The notes under the pieces: generated by a model
The model's database searches: none
What the model was told of the DNA's origin: nothing
The model's input: only the letters and a program-made list of their open reading frames with translations
Position numbers and translations under genes: made by a program
Assembly (NCBI RefSeq): GCF_000186865.1
Contig: NW_008705562.1
Span: forward strand, 454,981 to 518,980
Reading direction: 5' to 3'
Source: Aureococcus anophagefferens
Taxonomy: Eukaryota; Sar; Pelagophyceae; Pelagomonadales; Pelagomonadaceae
Length of the DNA: 64,000 bases
Shown: piece after piece, positions 9,820 through 19,191 of the stretch
Position numbering within the stretch: position 1 is the first letter of the stretch
Layout: each line of letters starts with the position of its first letter

Positions 9820-11525
9820 CTAGCGCCGGCGGCGCAGGCGCGGCTTGCGGCCGCCGACGAGCTCGCTCTTGAAGACCGTGCCGCAGTTCGTGCGGCGCAG
9901 GTCGACGCGGCGCTCGTGGTGGAGCGTGTCGAAGCCGTACGCGTCCGCGAGGACGTCGAGCGCGCGGCACTCGAGCTGCTGGAGGTACTTGACGGGCACG
10001 TAGCCCGGGCTGCGGATGACGTTGACGAGGACGGGCCGCGGCAGGTGCGGCAGCAGGCGCCGCCCGACCATCTCGTCGAGCGTGAGCTCGAGCTCGGGCC
10101 CGAGGTCCGCGGGCACCTGGGCGGGAAACGGGTGCGAACTTCCCAACCTCGAAGGCTCCGATCTCGGTCAGTTTCCACTCGTTTCGGCTGATTTTTGGAC
10201 GAGCGATCATCCCTTGGAGCGCTCTCGAAGCGTGGATCCTGTCTCTGGAACGATCGCGCGCGGAACACTCACGTTGAAGCGACGTCGAATCACCCTTTCG
10301 CGGCCCCGGCGGGCGCGTGGAACGGCTGCTCGAGGAACATCTCGATGGACTGGACCGTGCGCCGGGGCGAAGCGTGGGCGCCGGCGAGCGTCGCGGCGAA
10401 GTCCTCCAGGCGCCGGCGCCGCGCGGGCGCCAGGCCCCGCGCCCTCGACGCCGCGGCGACGTCCTCCGCGAACGCGGACGACGGCCGCGCGCCGCGCGCG
10501 GCCTCCGTCGCGGCGCGCGCGGCGGCGTCGAAGGCCGTGTCCGCCGAATTTTGCGGGCGCGTCGCGGGCCGCGTGCGGCCGCTCCGCAGGAAGTCCAGGC
10601 CCATGTCGGGGAAATTCCACGTGAGGTGGTACAAGATCGACAGCGCCTCGTCGTCGACACCGTAGTCGCGCCGCGTCGCCACGGCCCCGATGGACTCCGT
10701 GGCGAAATAGTCCAAGTCCACGTCCAACACAAAAGGCTTCGACGCGTCGACCATGGCGACGACGCGCTCCGGCATGTCCGCGAGCTCCGAGAAGACGACG
10801 GACACGCGAAAGTGGCGCACCCTCGACAGCGTCGCGACGCCGCCGACCCGCGGCTCCCCGTCGCGCCAGAAGATGTGGCCGAAGCGGTCCCGCCCGAGGC
10901 GCCGCGCGTCGCCCGCCGTCGCGTCGACGCGGATCCGGTTCGCTCCGTCGACGCCGATCGCGAAGTCGAACGTCGCCGAGTCCTCGTAGACGCAGCAGCG
11001 GAACTGGTTGCTCCAGGGCGGCTCGACGAAGATGAGGTGCTCCGCGAGGCCCTCGAAGGCCGCCAGCACGAGGAAGTCGTTGATCTCCGCGTAGCGGTCC
11101 AGTTGCTCGCCGTCGAAGCCCACCGGCGGCGGCCGCGGCACGCCCATGTCCGCGTGCGAGTCGAGGTGCAGGATCGTCGCGCCGCCGTCGACGGGGAGCG
11201 TGCCCGCCCACTTCTCGCGCACGTAGTACGGCAGGACGTGGTGGTGCTCCTCGACGACGCCCACGCGCATGTCCTGCGGCGGTGTCTCCTCCGCCTTTCG
11301 CGGCGGCGGCGCCGCCTTCTTTTCCGTCGGCGGCGCGGGCGCCGCCTCCGGCGTCTTCGGCGGCGGCGGCGGCGGCGGCGTCGCCGGCCAGAGGACGAAG
11401 GCGGCGCCGGCGAGGGCGACGGCGCCGAGCGCGATGAGCGCCGGCGACGGGGAGGACTTTGCCTTGGCGCCGCCCTTCTTCGCGTGCGGCGGCCGCCGCT
11501 TCTTGTCTTCCTTGCGCACGCGCAT
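9820..11525 (-). CDS. UPF0489 (C5orf22-like) protein, split by an introner
   Basis: Two exons: 10317-11525 and 9820-10116, joined over a 200-bp GC-AG intron made by an introner (10117-10308). Spliced length is 501 residues. A TM helix near the N-terminus (SPALIALGAVALAGAAFVLW) and a Pro/Ala/Lys linker precede the UPF0489 domain, with EEHHHVLPYYV, HLDSHADMGV and LDVDLDYFA, which resemble arginase-like metal ligands. The second exon restores the C-terminal part of the domain (LLPHLPRPVLVNVIRSPGY). The reaction is unknown for the family. Without splicing the first exon stops a few codons into the element, so the intron is required. Confidence 0.82.
10117..10308 (-). mobile_element. Introner element, family 1 (intron of UPF0489 gene)
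   Basis: 192 bp. Terminal inverted repeats CTGGGCGGGAAACGGGTG and CGGGGCCGCGAAAGGGTG (each read inward). In gene sense the target duplication reads GCGCCCGC upstream and GTGCCCGC downstream (7 of 8 identical). The intron is 10117-10316, starting GC and ending CCCAG. The protein reads FH|VPADLG across the junction. Confidence 0.9.
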
Positions 11526-11672
11526 CGGTGAGGACTGCGACTGCTCTCGAGGCTGCGATGCTCTATGCAGCCGCTACGCGACAAGTCGCTCTAGGCTGCT
11601 GGCACCATGCCTCGGCCGGCACGAATTCTTCAACACGAACTCAGGCCAACATTGCCGTAGTATTGCAGTTCC

Positions 11673-12249
11673 TTACTCGCAGTACTCCCCAAAGATGCAG
11701 GCGCCGCTGCAGCACGCCGTGGCGTTGGGGCATGGTGTCCCGGGTTGCAGACAGGACGACCTCGCGTTGGCCTCGGGCTCCTTCGCGCAGACGGAGGGCG
11801 GGTGGCGCTTGGCCCAGGGCGACGCGCAAAAGGCCGCGTAGTCCGTGTCGTCGGCATTTGCGATCTCGGCGTAGCTCGTGCTCACCTACGCGGTCGCAAC
11901 GTCCTTCCGGGCGGCGCGAGGGACGCCGCGCGCGAACGCTCTCGAGACTCCGCAGGCCGTCGAGGTTTTTGAGCGCGCCGTTCCCGCTCACGTACAGCGA
12001 GCCGCCGATGTGGGTGAGGGACGCGAATCCGAGGTTCTCGAGCGCGGAATTCCCAGTGATGTAGAGGCGCCCCTCGACGCTCTGGAGATGGCTCAGTAAG
12101 ACGTTCGTGAGATTGGTGTTCTGAATTAGCAGGTCTCCCTCGATGACCGCACACTGCGCCGCTGCCGCCTGCTCGTAATGCTGGCCGCCGGTGCAGACCT
12201 TGCCGGCCCTTGCGACGCCGAGCAAGAGCAGGGCCCGTCTGAGCAACAT
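11673..12249 (-). CDS. Small secreted protein with receptor-L/LRR-like repeats and Cys-rich tail
   Basis: Exons 11938-12249 and 11673-11885 give a 174-residue protein. The signal peptide (LLRRALLLLGVARAG) is followed by beta-helix-like repeats, with GDLLIQNTNLTNV, GRLYITGNSALENL and GSLYVSGNGALKNL (about 38-95). The C-terminus has eight or so cysteines, ending CCSGACIFGEYCE. The repeats resemble receptor L-domain/FNIP-type repeats seen on secreted eukaryotic proteins. The 52-bp intron (11886-11937) begins GTTCG and ends CGTAG; both exons are in phase 0 with this choice. Ligand and role are unknown. Confidence 0.6.
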
Positions 12250-12356
12250 GGCAGCCCAAATTGGCAGCCCAAGCGCGTCGTTGAGGTAATCATTGAGGCC
12301 GACTCTGAACCCTTAGCGCGGTGGTAGAACGATGGTCCTGGCATAGCCATCGTGGC

Positions 12357-13659
12357 ATGGGCGCGGCGACGTCCGTAGCCGCGCAGCGCGCCGATGCGAC
12401 GGTCGTGGAGCTGGCGCCCGCCGCCGCGGTGTCCGCCGAGGCGCCGGCGCCGGGCGCCGCCGACGGCCCCACGGGCGCGCCCGCCGTCGACCGGCTCGCG
12501 CTCCTGGCCCAGCAGCTCGACGGGTCCGAGGAGTTCCTCGAGGCCGTGGCGTCCGAGGCCGCGCCCGTGCGCGCGGTGCTCCAGGAGCTCGGCAGCGGCC
12601 GCTTCGACGGCGGCGACGGCGACGAGTCGCCGACGGAGCGGCGGCGGCGCCGCGTGTCCGTGCTCCTCGAGTCCGAGGACCTCGACGGTTTAGAGAGAGA
12701 GCTGCGGTCCATGAAGATCAGCGACGCGCTCTACGCGAGCGTCATGGGCGGCGTGCGGACCGTCCTGTCCTTCGGGTTCCCCCGGAGCCGGCCCGCGGAC
12801 GCGCCCCTGGAGCTGCAGCTCGTCAAGGGGAAGCTCGCGCGGCTCGAGGAGGACTACGCGAAGCTGCGGGAGGAGAACGCGCGGCTCCGGCTCGCGGCGG
12901 GCCAGACGAGCCGCGACCTGCGGGACCGCGCGTCGACGACGCGCGCGACGTTTTTGAAGGCCTGCGCCGCTTTACCCTACGGCTCGTCGGACCCGGCCGC
13001 GGTCAGAGACTGGCTCGACGCGCACGTGACGTCGCGCGCGGAGAACGACGTCGAGCGCCAACGCTTCGCGGCCGTCGCCGCGCAGCTCTTCGAATCCGGC
13101 GCGGACGGCCCGTCGCTGCTCGAGCGGTGCGCGGCGCGCGTGGGCAAGCCCCCCTGGTTCGAGGTGCGCGGCGACCACAACCGACAAAAACTCGACGTGA
13201 AGCTCGTCGCTTTAAAACGCTTCAACATCGTGCTCAACGACGCGTCGGGCTTCGGGTTCTACTGCCTGCTCTACCGGAGCTGCGGTCGGTTAGGACCTTT
13301 GCAGGACTTCGAGTGGGAGGCGCTTTTAGGCGACGGGTCCTTCGGCCAGGTGCACCGCTGCCGCAACAAGCACAGCGGCGACCCGCGCGCCGTCAAGGTC
13401 GTCCACGTCGCGTCCGGCGACCTGGAGCGCGCCGCGCTCGAGATGGAGTTCCAGCAGGTCGCGTCGGCGCTCGCGGCGACCAAGGTCGTGCGCCTCGAGA
13501 CCTGGGGCCAGGTCGAGGAGGAGTACCTCTTCGCGGTCATGGAGTACGCGGCGGGCGGCGAGCTCCGCGGTCGCATCGGCGCAGAAGGCGTCGACGTGGC
13601 CCTCTTCTGGCGCTGGGCGTCGCAGCTCGCCGACGCCGTCGCGGAGCTCCACGCGCGGA

Positions 13660-13694
<35 letters not shown>

Positions 13695-15518
13695 CTGCTC
13701 ACGGCGGCCGGCGACGTCCGCCTCGCGGATCTGGGGCTGGCGCGAGCTTTGCGGGACGAGGCGCCGGAGACGATGACCGTCGCGGGCACGCTCAACTACA
13801 TGGCGCCCGAGTTATTGGCGGGCAAGCGCGCGTCGGCCAAGGCGGACACGTGGTCCCTCGCGGTCATCTTCTTCGAGATGCGGACCGGGTCGCTGCCGGT
13901 CCACGACGACGAGCGCGCCGGCGACGCCGTCGCCGAGTGGGAGGCGCGCGTCGGCCGGGACCTCGAGGACGACGCGCGCGCGTTCCTGCGCTTCGTCCTC
14001 GTGCGCGACGTCTCGAAGCGGCCCCAGAGCGCCGACGTCGCCGCGTACCTGCGGAGCCGGGGCTTCATCGAGGAGCCCGCGCCCGAAAAGGCCGCGACGA
14101 CGGCCGCGGAGACGCCGCGGCGGGCGAGCCGCGACGACGACGCGACGACGGCCGAGGAGACGCGAACGCGAGCGAGCCGGGCGAGCCGGGCGAGCCGCGA
14201 CGACGACGCGCCGCCGCGCGCCGTCGTCGTCGACCTCGGGTCCGCGACGGTCAAGGTCGGCCTCAGCGGCGGCGCGGCGGCGTCCTTCCGGGCCGTCGTC
14301 GGCCGGCCGAAGCACGAGGTCAAGGCGCTGGCGGAGCTCGCGCTGTCCGCGCTCAAGAGCCCGCGGTCCCACGGCGGCCCGCCGCCGGCGACGTACGTCT
14401 GCCCGCGCTGCGGCGTCGGGGGCCACTACGCGGTGGACTGCCCCACGAAGGTCTACGTCGGCGACGACGCCGTCGGCAAGCGCGGCGTGCTCGCCCTGCG
14501 GACGCCCCTGGCCCGGGGCCTCGTCGTCGACTGGGAGGGTTTGGAGCTGATCTTCGCGCACACGTTCTACTCCGAGGTCGGCGTCGAGCCCGGCGCGCAG
14601 CCCCTGCTGCTCGCGGAGTCGCCGCTGAACCCGAAGGCGAGCCGCGAGCGCGTCGCCGCGTTGGTCTTCGACGTCTTCGAGGTGCCGAGCCTCTACGTGA
14701 ACGCCCAGGCCGTGCTCAGCCTCTACGCGTCCGGGCGGACGACGGGCTGCGTCTTGGACGTCGGCCACGACCAGGCGCACGCGGTGCCCGTCTTCCGCGG
14801 CTACGCCGTGCCCCACGCCATCGAGGCGGTCGACGCGGCGGGCCGGGACGTGACGGCGCACCTCGAAAGGCTCCTCGCGGCCGCGGGCGCGCGCCTGGAC
14901 GGCGACGTCGTCTGCGATGTGAAAGAAAAACTGGCCTACGTCGCCCTCGACTACGACGCGGAGCTCGAGCTGGCCGAGGCGGACGTGGCGAGCGCCTACG
15001 AGCTCCCCGACGGCGACGTCGTCACCGTCGGCAGGGCGCGCTTCACGTGCGCGGAGATGCTCTTCGACCCGGCGCGCTTCGGCCTACGAGAAACGGGCCT
15101 ACGACGGCGCGCTTCGGGCGGCGGCGTCCACGACGTCATCCACGCGGCGATCTGCCGGTGCGAGGACCGCGCGGTCGTCAAGGAGCTCTGCGCGAACGTC
15201 GTCGTCGCCGGGGGCACGACGCTGCTGCCCGGCTTCCCCGAGCGCCTCGCGACGGAGCTCCTGCGGCTGCGGAAGACGTCGACGCACCGCGTCAAGGTGA
15301 AGATCGTCGCGCCGCCGGACCGGCACCGGAGCGTCTGGACGGGCGGCTCGCTGCTCGCGTCCCTCGAGCACTTCCCGGACATGTGCACGACGCGCGACGA
15401 GTACGCCGAGCTCGGGCCCGCCGCCGTCCACCGGCACTGCGAGCGGCGCCACTCGACCCGCGCGGCGTCGGCCCGCGAGCTCGCGGAGCCGCCGGCCGCG
15501 GCGCCGCCGAACCTCTAG
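12357..15518 (+). CDS. Protein kinase-actin fusion with CCHC zinc knuckle
   Basis: One 1053-codon open frame joins two domains. The start MGAATSVAAQ has a Gly2 suitable for N-myristoylation. A coiled segment (about 150-180) precedes a Ser/Thr kinase: glycine loop GDGSFGQV (about 325), catalytic Lys in RAVKVVH (about 348), HRDLKPEN (about 438), DLG in place of DFG (about 457) and MAPELL (about 482). After a Ser/Arg/Asp linker an actin fold begins at VVVDLGSATVKVGLSGG (about 622) and continues through VLDVGHDQAHAVPV, VVVAGGTTLLPGFPERL and WTGGSLLASLEHF to the C-terminus. A CX2CX4HX4C zinc knuckle (CPRCGVGGHYAVDC, about 682) sits where actin subdomain 2 would be. No frame break separates the parts. 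The kinase looks active. Whether the actin part polymerises is unknown. Confidence 0.82.
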
Positions 15519-15548
15519 TTAATGAATGTACTGTTTCGTGTGCTTAAG

Positions 15549-16127
15549 CTACGCGAGGAGCGCCTGCGAGTAGTTGCTGAGCGCGGTCTTGCGCCACTCC
15601 TCGTAGGGCGTGTCGTCGACCGGCGGCGTAGCGGGACCGCGCCCGTAGTGGCCGCCGTCGTGGCCGCGGCTCCCGGCGACGCCGACGTCGAAGCACCGCT
15701 CGTAGGGCTGGTCGTGCTCCTCCCACCTCCCCACGCGCCGAGCCGCGTCGGTGTGTCTCCCGTGATGGTCGTAGTGCCCGAGGTGGTCGCGATGGCCGTG
15801 GCCGCCGTTGTGGTCGCGATGGCCGTGGCCGCCGTGGTGGCCGTGGCCGTCGCACGTGCAGCCGTGGCCGCCGCCGCAGCCGTGGCCGCCGTGGCCGTGG
15901 CCGCCGCAGCCGCCGCCGCAGCCGCCGTGGTCGTTCTGCTCGTAGCAGCCGTGGTCGCAGAACGTGGGATAGCGCGTCGGATCCGGGCACTCCACGACGT
16001 ACTCGTAGACGACGCGCCTAGTGGGCGTCTTCGAGTTCTTGAAGCAGGAAGACGAGATCGACGGGCAGCACTTGTCGTAGTAGTGGCCGCCCGGGCCGCA
16101 GGCGTAGCGCCAGGGCTCGCAGTCCAT
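15549..16127 (-). CDS. Gly/His-rich protein with conserved cysteines
   Basis: The 192-residue product starts at MDCEPWRYACG; the open frame extends further upstream, past the neighbouring gene's start, so the true N-terminus is uncertain and a signal peptide may lie there. About ten cysteines occur in the first 65 residues (for example KCCPSISSSCF and FCDHGCYEQN). A central Gly/His tract (about 65-130) repeats GHGH and HRDH, which could bind metals. The C-terminus is DDTPYEEWRKTALSNYSQAL. It converges with the kinase-actin gene (30 bp). No family recognised. Confidence 0.5.
   Translation of the reverse strand: MDCEPWRYACGPGGHYYDKCCPSISSSCFKNSKTPTRRVVYEYVVECPDPTRYPTFCDHGCYEQNDHGGCGGGCGGHGHGGHGCGGGHGCTCDGHGHHGGHGHRDHNGGHGHRDHLGHYDHHGRHTDAARRVGRWEEHDQPYERCFDVGVAGSRGHDGGHYGRGPATPPVDDTPYEEWRKTALSNYSQALLA
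15770..15935. repeat. Low-complexity Gly/His codon repeats
   Basis: Imperfect 24-bp units containing GGTCGCGATGGCCGTGGCCG recur and grade into shorter CCGTGGCCG units. They encode the Gly/His tract of the overlapping minus-strand gene. Confidence 0.65.
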
Positions 16128-16263
16128 GCCGCAGGCAGCGCGCAGTCCGTTGCGACGGGGCAAGCCCGGCCCAAATGATACGCGGCGCTGAATATCAAAT
16201 CGAGCTCCGCCCGGGGGCTGGCCAAACGAGCGTCGGGCTGCCGTCGGTCGCGCCCCGCCCGCC

Positions 16264-17652
16264 ATGCGGTCGCCCTGCGCGGCGAGCGACTTCGTCGAGC
16301 AGGGGGTCATCTTCGACATCGGCGCCTTCTGCGCGGCCCTCGCGGCCAAGGGCCCGGAGGACCTGGAGGCCGTCGCCGAGTGCACGCTCGTGGGGCTGGA
16401 CACGGACGCGGAGCCGACGCACGAGCTGGGCCTCGTCCTCCCGGCGCTCGAGCGCCTGCGCCTGCGCCAGTCGACCGTGCGGTCCTTCCGGGACTTTGGC
16501 TGCGACCTCGGGCGGCTCCGGGTCATCCACGCGGCGCGGTGCGGCGTCGCGGATTTGGACGGCCTGGGGTCCATCTTCACGCTCGAGGAGCTCTACATCT
16601 CCTTCAACGACGTCGAGGACTGCACGGCCCTGGCGCTCCACGACGAGCTCCAGGTTTTGGACCTGGAGTCGAACCGCGTCGCGGCCGCGGCCGAGGTCGC
16701 GACGCTCGGCACGTGCGAGAAGCTGTCGTGCCTCACGCTCCTCGGGAACCCCGTCGTGGGCGCCCTCGAGGCGAGCGGCGGCTACGCGGGCGGCGTGCTG
16801 GCGCGCGTGCCCCACCTCGAGGTGCTCGACGACGCGCCCGTCGGGGTCGCGCGGCGCGACGCCGCCGCGCCCGTGGACGTCGTCGACCTCGCGGGCCCGG
16901 CCGACGAGGCGGCGCTCGACGACTTCATCCGCCAGGAGAGCGCCGTGGTCAGCGAGGCCATCAAGGTCTTCCGGCCGCGCACGGCCGACGCGGCCGCGGA
17001 GTCGCGCGCCGGTGCGCCCGCGCCGCCGCCGGGCGGCCGGCCGACGAGCGCGCACTCCTGCTGGGAGGAGATGTGCGACCTGCGGGGCGCCGCGGCGGGC
17101 GGCGCCGCGGCGTCGGCCGACGGCGCGGCCGGGTCCGACCTCACGCGCGGCGGCAACGGCCCGCTCTCGGGCAACATATTACGGGGCCTCCGGAAGTCGC
17201 GCGCGCCGCGGCCCGTCGACGAGGACGCGGGGCTCGAGGGCGTGCGCCGCCGGGCGGAACACGGGACCCGGGCGCGGCGGCGGGCGCCCGCGCCGGAGAC
17301 GGCCGCGAGCCCCGTGACGGACCTCGTCCGCGAGCTGCTGCAGACGACCGCCGCGGGCGCGCCGGAGACGGCGTCGCCGGCGGCGACGCCGCCGCGCGCC
17401 GAGGCGCGCGCCATGGCCCACTCGCTGTCGTCGCCCGCGCTCGGGTCGCCGTCGCGCGGTGCCGCCGTCGCGCCCGCGCCGTCGCACGTGCCCATCACGT
17501 CCGTCCAGAAGCAGGCGCTGGCGCGCAAGGCGCCCCAGCGCAAGAAGAAGCTTCAAGGGGTCAGCATCAGCCACATGGACCTCGCGCGCCGCGCGGCCGG
17601 CAGGGCCGACCTCAACCGGAAGGTCCGCGGCGCGCTCCCGCCGACGCCGTAA
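16264..17652 (+). CDS. Leucine-rich repeat protein, LRRC56-like
   Basis: 462 residues. LRRs occupy about 55-200: LPALERLRLRQSTVRSF, LRVIHAARCGVADLDGLGS, LEELYISFNDVEDC and LQVLDLESNRVAAAAEV, followed by an LRR cap with LTLLGNPVVG. This order, including the ARCGVADLDG and LYISFNDV segments, resembles LRRC56, a ciliary protein linked to dynein-arm assembly and IFT. A DDFIRQESAVVSEAIKVF helix follows. The second half is Ala/Pro-rich and unassigned. If the host is a coccoid alga, a ciliary gene would be notable. The start lies 1 bp from a possible antisense start of the gene above. Confidence 0.62.
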   Translation: MRSPCAASDFVEQGVIFDIGAFCAALAAKGPEDLEAVAECTLVGLDTDAEPTHELGLVLPALERLRLRQSTVRSFRDFGCDLGRLRVIHAARCGVADLDGLGSIFTLEELYISFNDVEDCTALALHDELQVLDLESNRVAAAAEVATLGTCEKLSCLTLLGNPVVGALEASGGYAGGVLARVPHLEVLDDAPVGVARRDAAAPVDVVDLAGPADEAALDDFIRQESAVVSEAIKVFRPRTADAAAESRAGAPAPPPGGRPTSAHSCWEEMCDLRGAAAGGAAASADGAAGSDLTRGGNGPLSGNILRGLRKSRAPRPVDEDAGLEGVRRRAEHGTRARRRAPAPETAASPVTDLVRELLQTTAAGAPETASPAATPPRAEARAMAHSLSSPALGSPSRGAAVAPAPSHVPITSVQKQALARKAPQRKKKLQGVSISHMDLARRAAGRADLNRKVRGALPPTP

Positions 17653-17657
17653 ACTGG

Positions 17658-19136
17658 TCAGTGCCTTAGGGGCGCCTGGGGCGCCTTGCACGTCGACGTC
17701 CACCGCGTCCACGGGCTCGCCGTCCAGTTCGCGAGGTCGCTCTCCGGCAGGTCGAGGGGCGCCGGCGCGCGCGGCCGGAAGTCCGCGCCGCGGACGTCGA
17801 CGCCCGACACGACGGCGCCCTGGGGCGGCTCGACCCAGCGGAAGGGCGCGCCCGGCGCGGGTTTCGTGCCCGGTTTCGGCGACACGTAGGGCCCCATGCG
17901 CGTCCGGTCGAGGTCGAAGCAGGACCCGTCGGGCACGTGCGCGTTCGTGCCGTTCGTCGCGCGCTGCGGCTGCGCCGCGTAGCGCTCCAGCGTCTCCGCG
18001 AAGGCGGTCGCGTCGAGGAGCGGCGCGCTGTTCTCCGGGTAGGTCCAGGCGCCCTTGGCCATGGTCGGCCGCCGCCACCTGACGGGCAGCGCGCAGCTCA
18101 GGTGGTCGTAGGGCATCGTCCACGTGAGCATGAGCTTGACGCCGCGGCTGAAGAGCGCCGCGAAGTAGACGAAGGACGACAACGAGTCGACGACGACGTC
18201 GAAGTCGTCGGCGAGCGCGTTGAAGTCGTCGAGCTGGCCGTGCGTGACGTGCTGGAGCCGCCGCGCGGGGGTGTTTTTGGGCGGCGGCGGCGCCGCGGGG
18301 TTCACGCGGACCGAGACGCCCTGGGGCAGCGGCATCTTCTTGAGCTCGCCCGCGAGCTCGGCGCCGAACTGCTTCGGGTTCTCCGTGACGACGCAGGCGG
18401 AGACGCCGCCGTTGAACCTGGCCTTGGCGGGGGAGCCGTCGGGCAAACCCCGGAGCGCCGCGTCGATCTCCACGAGCAGGTTGTGGTAGACGTGCCACGA
18501 CACGAAGCGCCACTTCGGGCAGTCGCCGCGGCGCACGTGGAGGCCCACGGTCAGCGTGCCCGCCGGGGCGCTCCGGCCGCAGAAGGCCCGGCCCGGCGGC
18601 GCCTCCGCGGGCCGCGGCCGCACCGCGAAGCGCCGCGCGCGGAGGACGTCGGCGACGTGCGGGTGCGAGTGCGCGCAGATGTTGCAGCCGAACTTGCCCT
18701 GGGGCTTCTTCTGGTTGCTCTGGAGCACGACGGTCTTGGGCTCCCGCGCGAGCTTGCTCCGCCACGTCGCGACCGTGCGCTCGTCGAGGAAGGGCAGCCC
18801 GGGCGTCTTCGCGTTGAACCCGTGGCAGGTCCCCTTGGCCTGCGTGAAGTCGGCGTTCAGGTTCTCCTTCTTGTGGTCGTTTCCGCAGAGCTCCGTGGCC
18901 GGCACGACGAAGCCCGCGCCGCAGTGGACGCCGCACTGCCGCTCCATGGTGCCTTTGGCCATGCCGAGCACCTCCGCGACGCTGTGGGGGTCCCGGTTCG
19001 CGTGGGACGCGTCCATGAGGAGCGACGCGTCGAGGGACGACGCGAGCAGCAGGCCGGCGACGACGGTGCAGAACGTGTTGCCCATGCCGCCGGACGCGTA
19101 GTCGTGGTCGACGAAGTGGCGCACGGCGGGCGCCAT
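17658..19136 (-). CDS. Putative glycosyltransferase (fucosyltransferase-like)
   Basis: 492 residues from MAPAVRHFVD. The N-terminus (HDYASGGMGNTFCTVVAGLLLA) has the glycine-rich start typical of GDP-fucose-using transferases. The core TLTVGLHVRRGDCPKW (about 200) matches the HxRRxD-type motif of fucosyltransferases. Several Cys residues and the DVVVDSLSSFVYFAALF segment support a luminal enzyme. Donor and acceptor are not determinable. It is head-to-head with the next gene, with 55 bp between start codons, so the two probably share a promoter. Its 3' end is 5 bp from the LRR gene's. Confidence 0.5.
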   Translation of the reverse strand: MAPAVRHFVDHDYASGGMGNTFCTVVAGLLLASSLDASLLMDASHANRDPHSVAEVLGMAKGTMERQCGVHCGAGFVVPATELCGNDHKKENLNADFTQAKGTCHGFNAKTPGLPFLDERTVATWRSKLAREPKTVVLQSNQKKPQGKFGCNICAHSHPHVADVLRARRFAVRPRPAEAPPGRAFCGRSAPAGTLTVGLHVRRGDCPKWRFVSWHVYHNLLVEIDAALRGLPDGSPAKARFNGGVSACVVTENPKQFGAELAGELKKMPLPQGVSVRVNPAAPPPPKNTPARRLQHVTHGQLDDFNALADDFDVVVDSLSSFVYFAALFSRGVKLMLTWTMPYDHLSCALPVRWRRPTMAKGAWTYPENSAPLLDATAFAETLERYAAQPQRATNGTNAHVPDGSCFDLDRTRMGPYVSPKPGTKPAPGAPFRWVEPPQGAVVSGVDVRGADFRPRAPAPLDLPESDLANWTASPWTRWTSTCKAPQAPLRH

Positions 19137-19191
19137 CGTCGCATCCGGGGCTGCCTGATTTTTGAACCGTCGTTGCACTACCCGTCGCGCG

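Noticed and set aside
8666..11584. A 972-codon frame fusing DGAT2 to the UPF0489 region
   Set aside because: Upstream of 9730 it is a shadow of the UPF0489 exons and the introner; conserved DGAT2 sequence starts near residue 20 of the chosen model.
13127..15547. An 806-codon plus-strand frame overlapping the kinase-actin gene
   Set aside because: It is the +1 shadow of the kinase-actin frame; composition is Arg/Ala-rich and no motif is present.
15770..15935. CRISPR-like or microsatellite array
   Set aside because: The repeats are imperfect, lack unique spacers and encode a Gly/His tract in a plausible gene.
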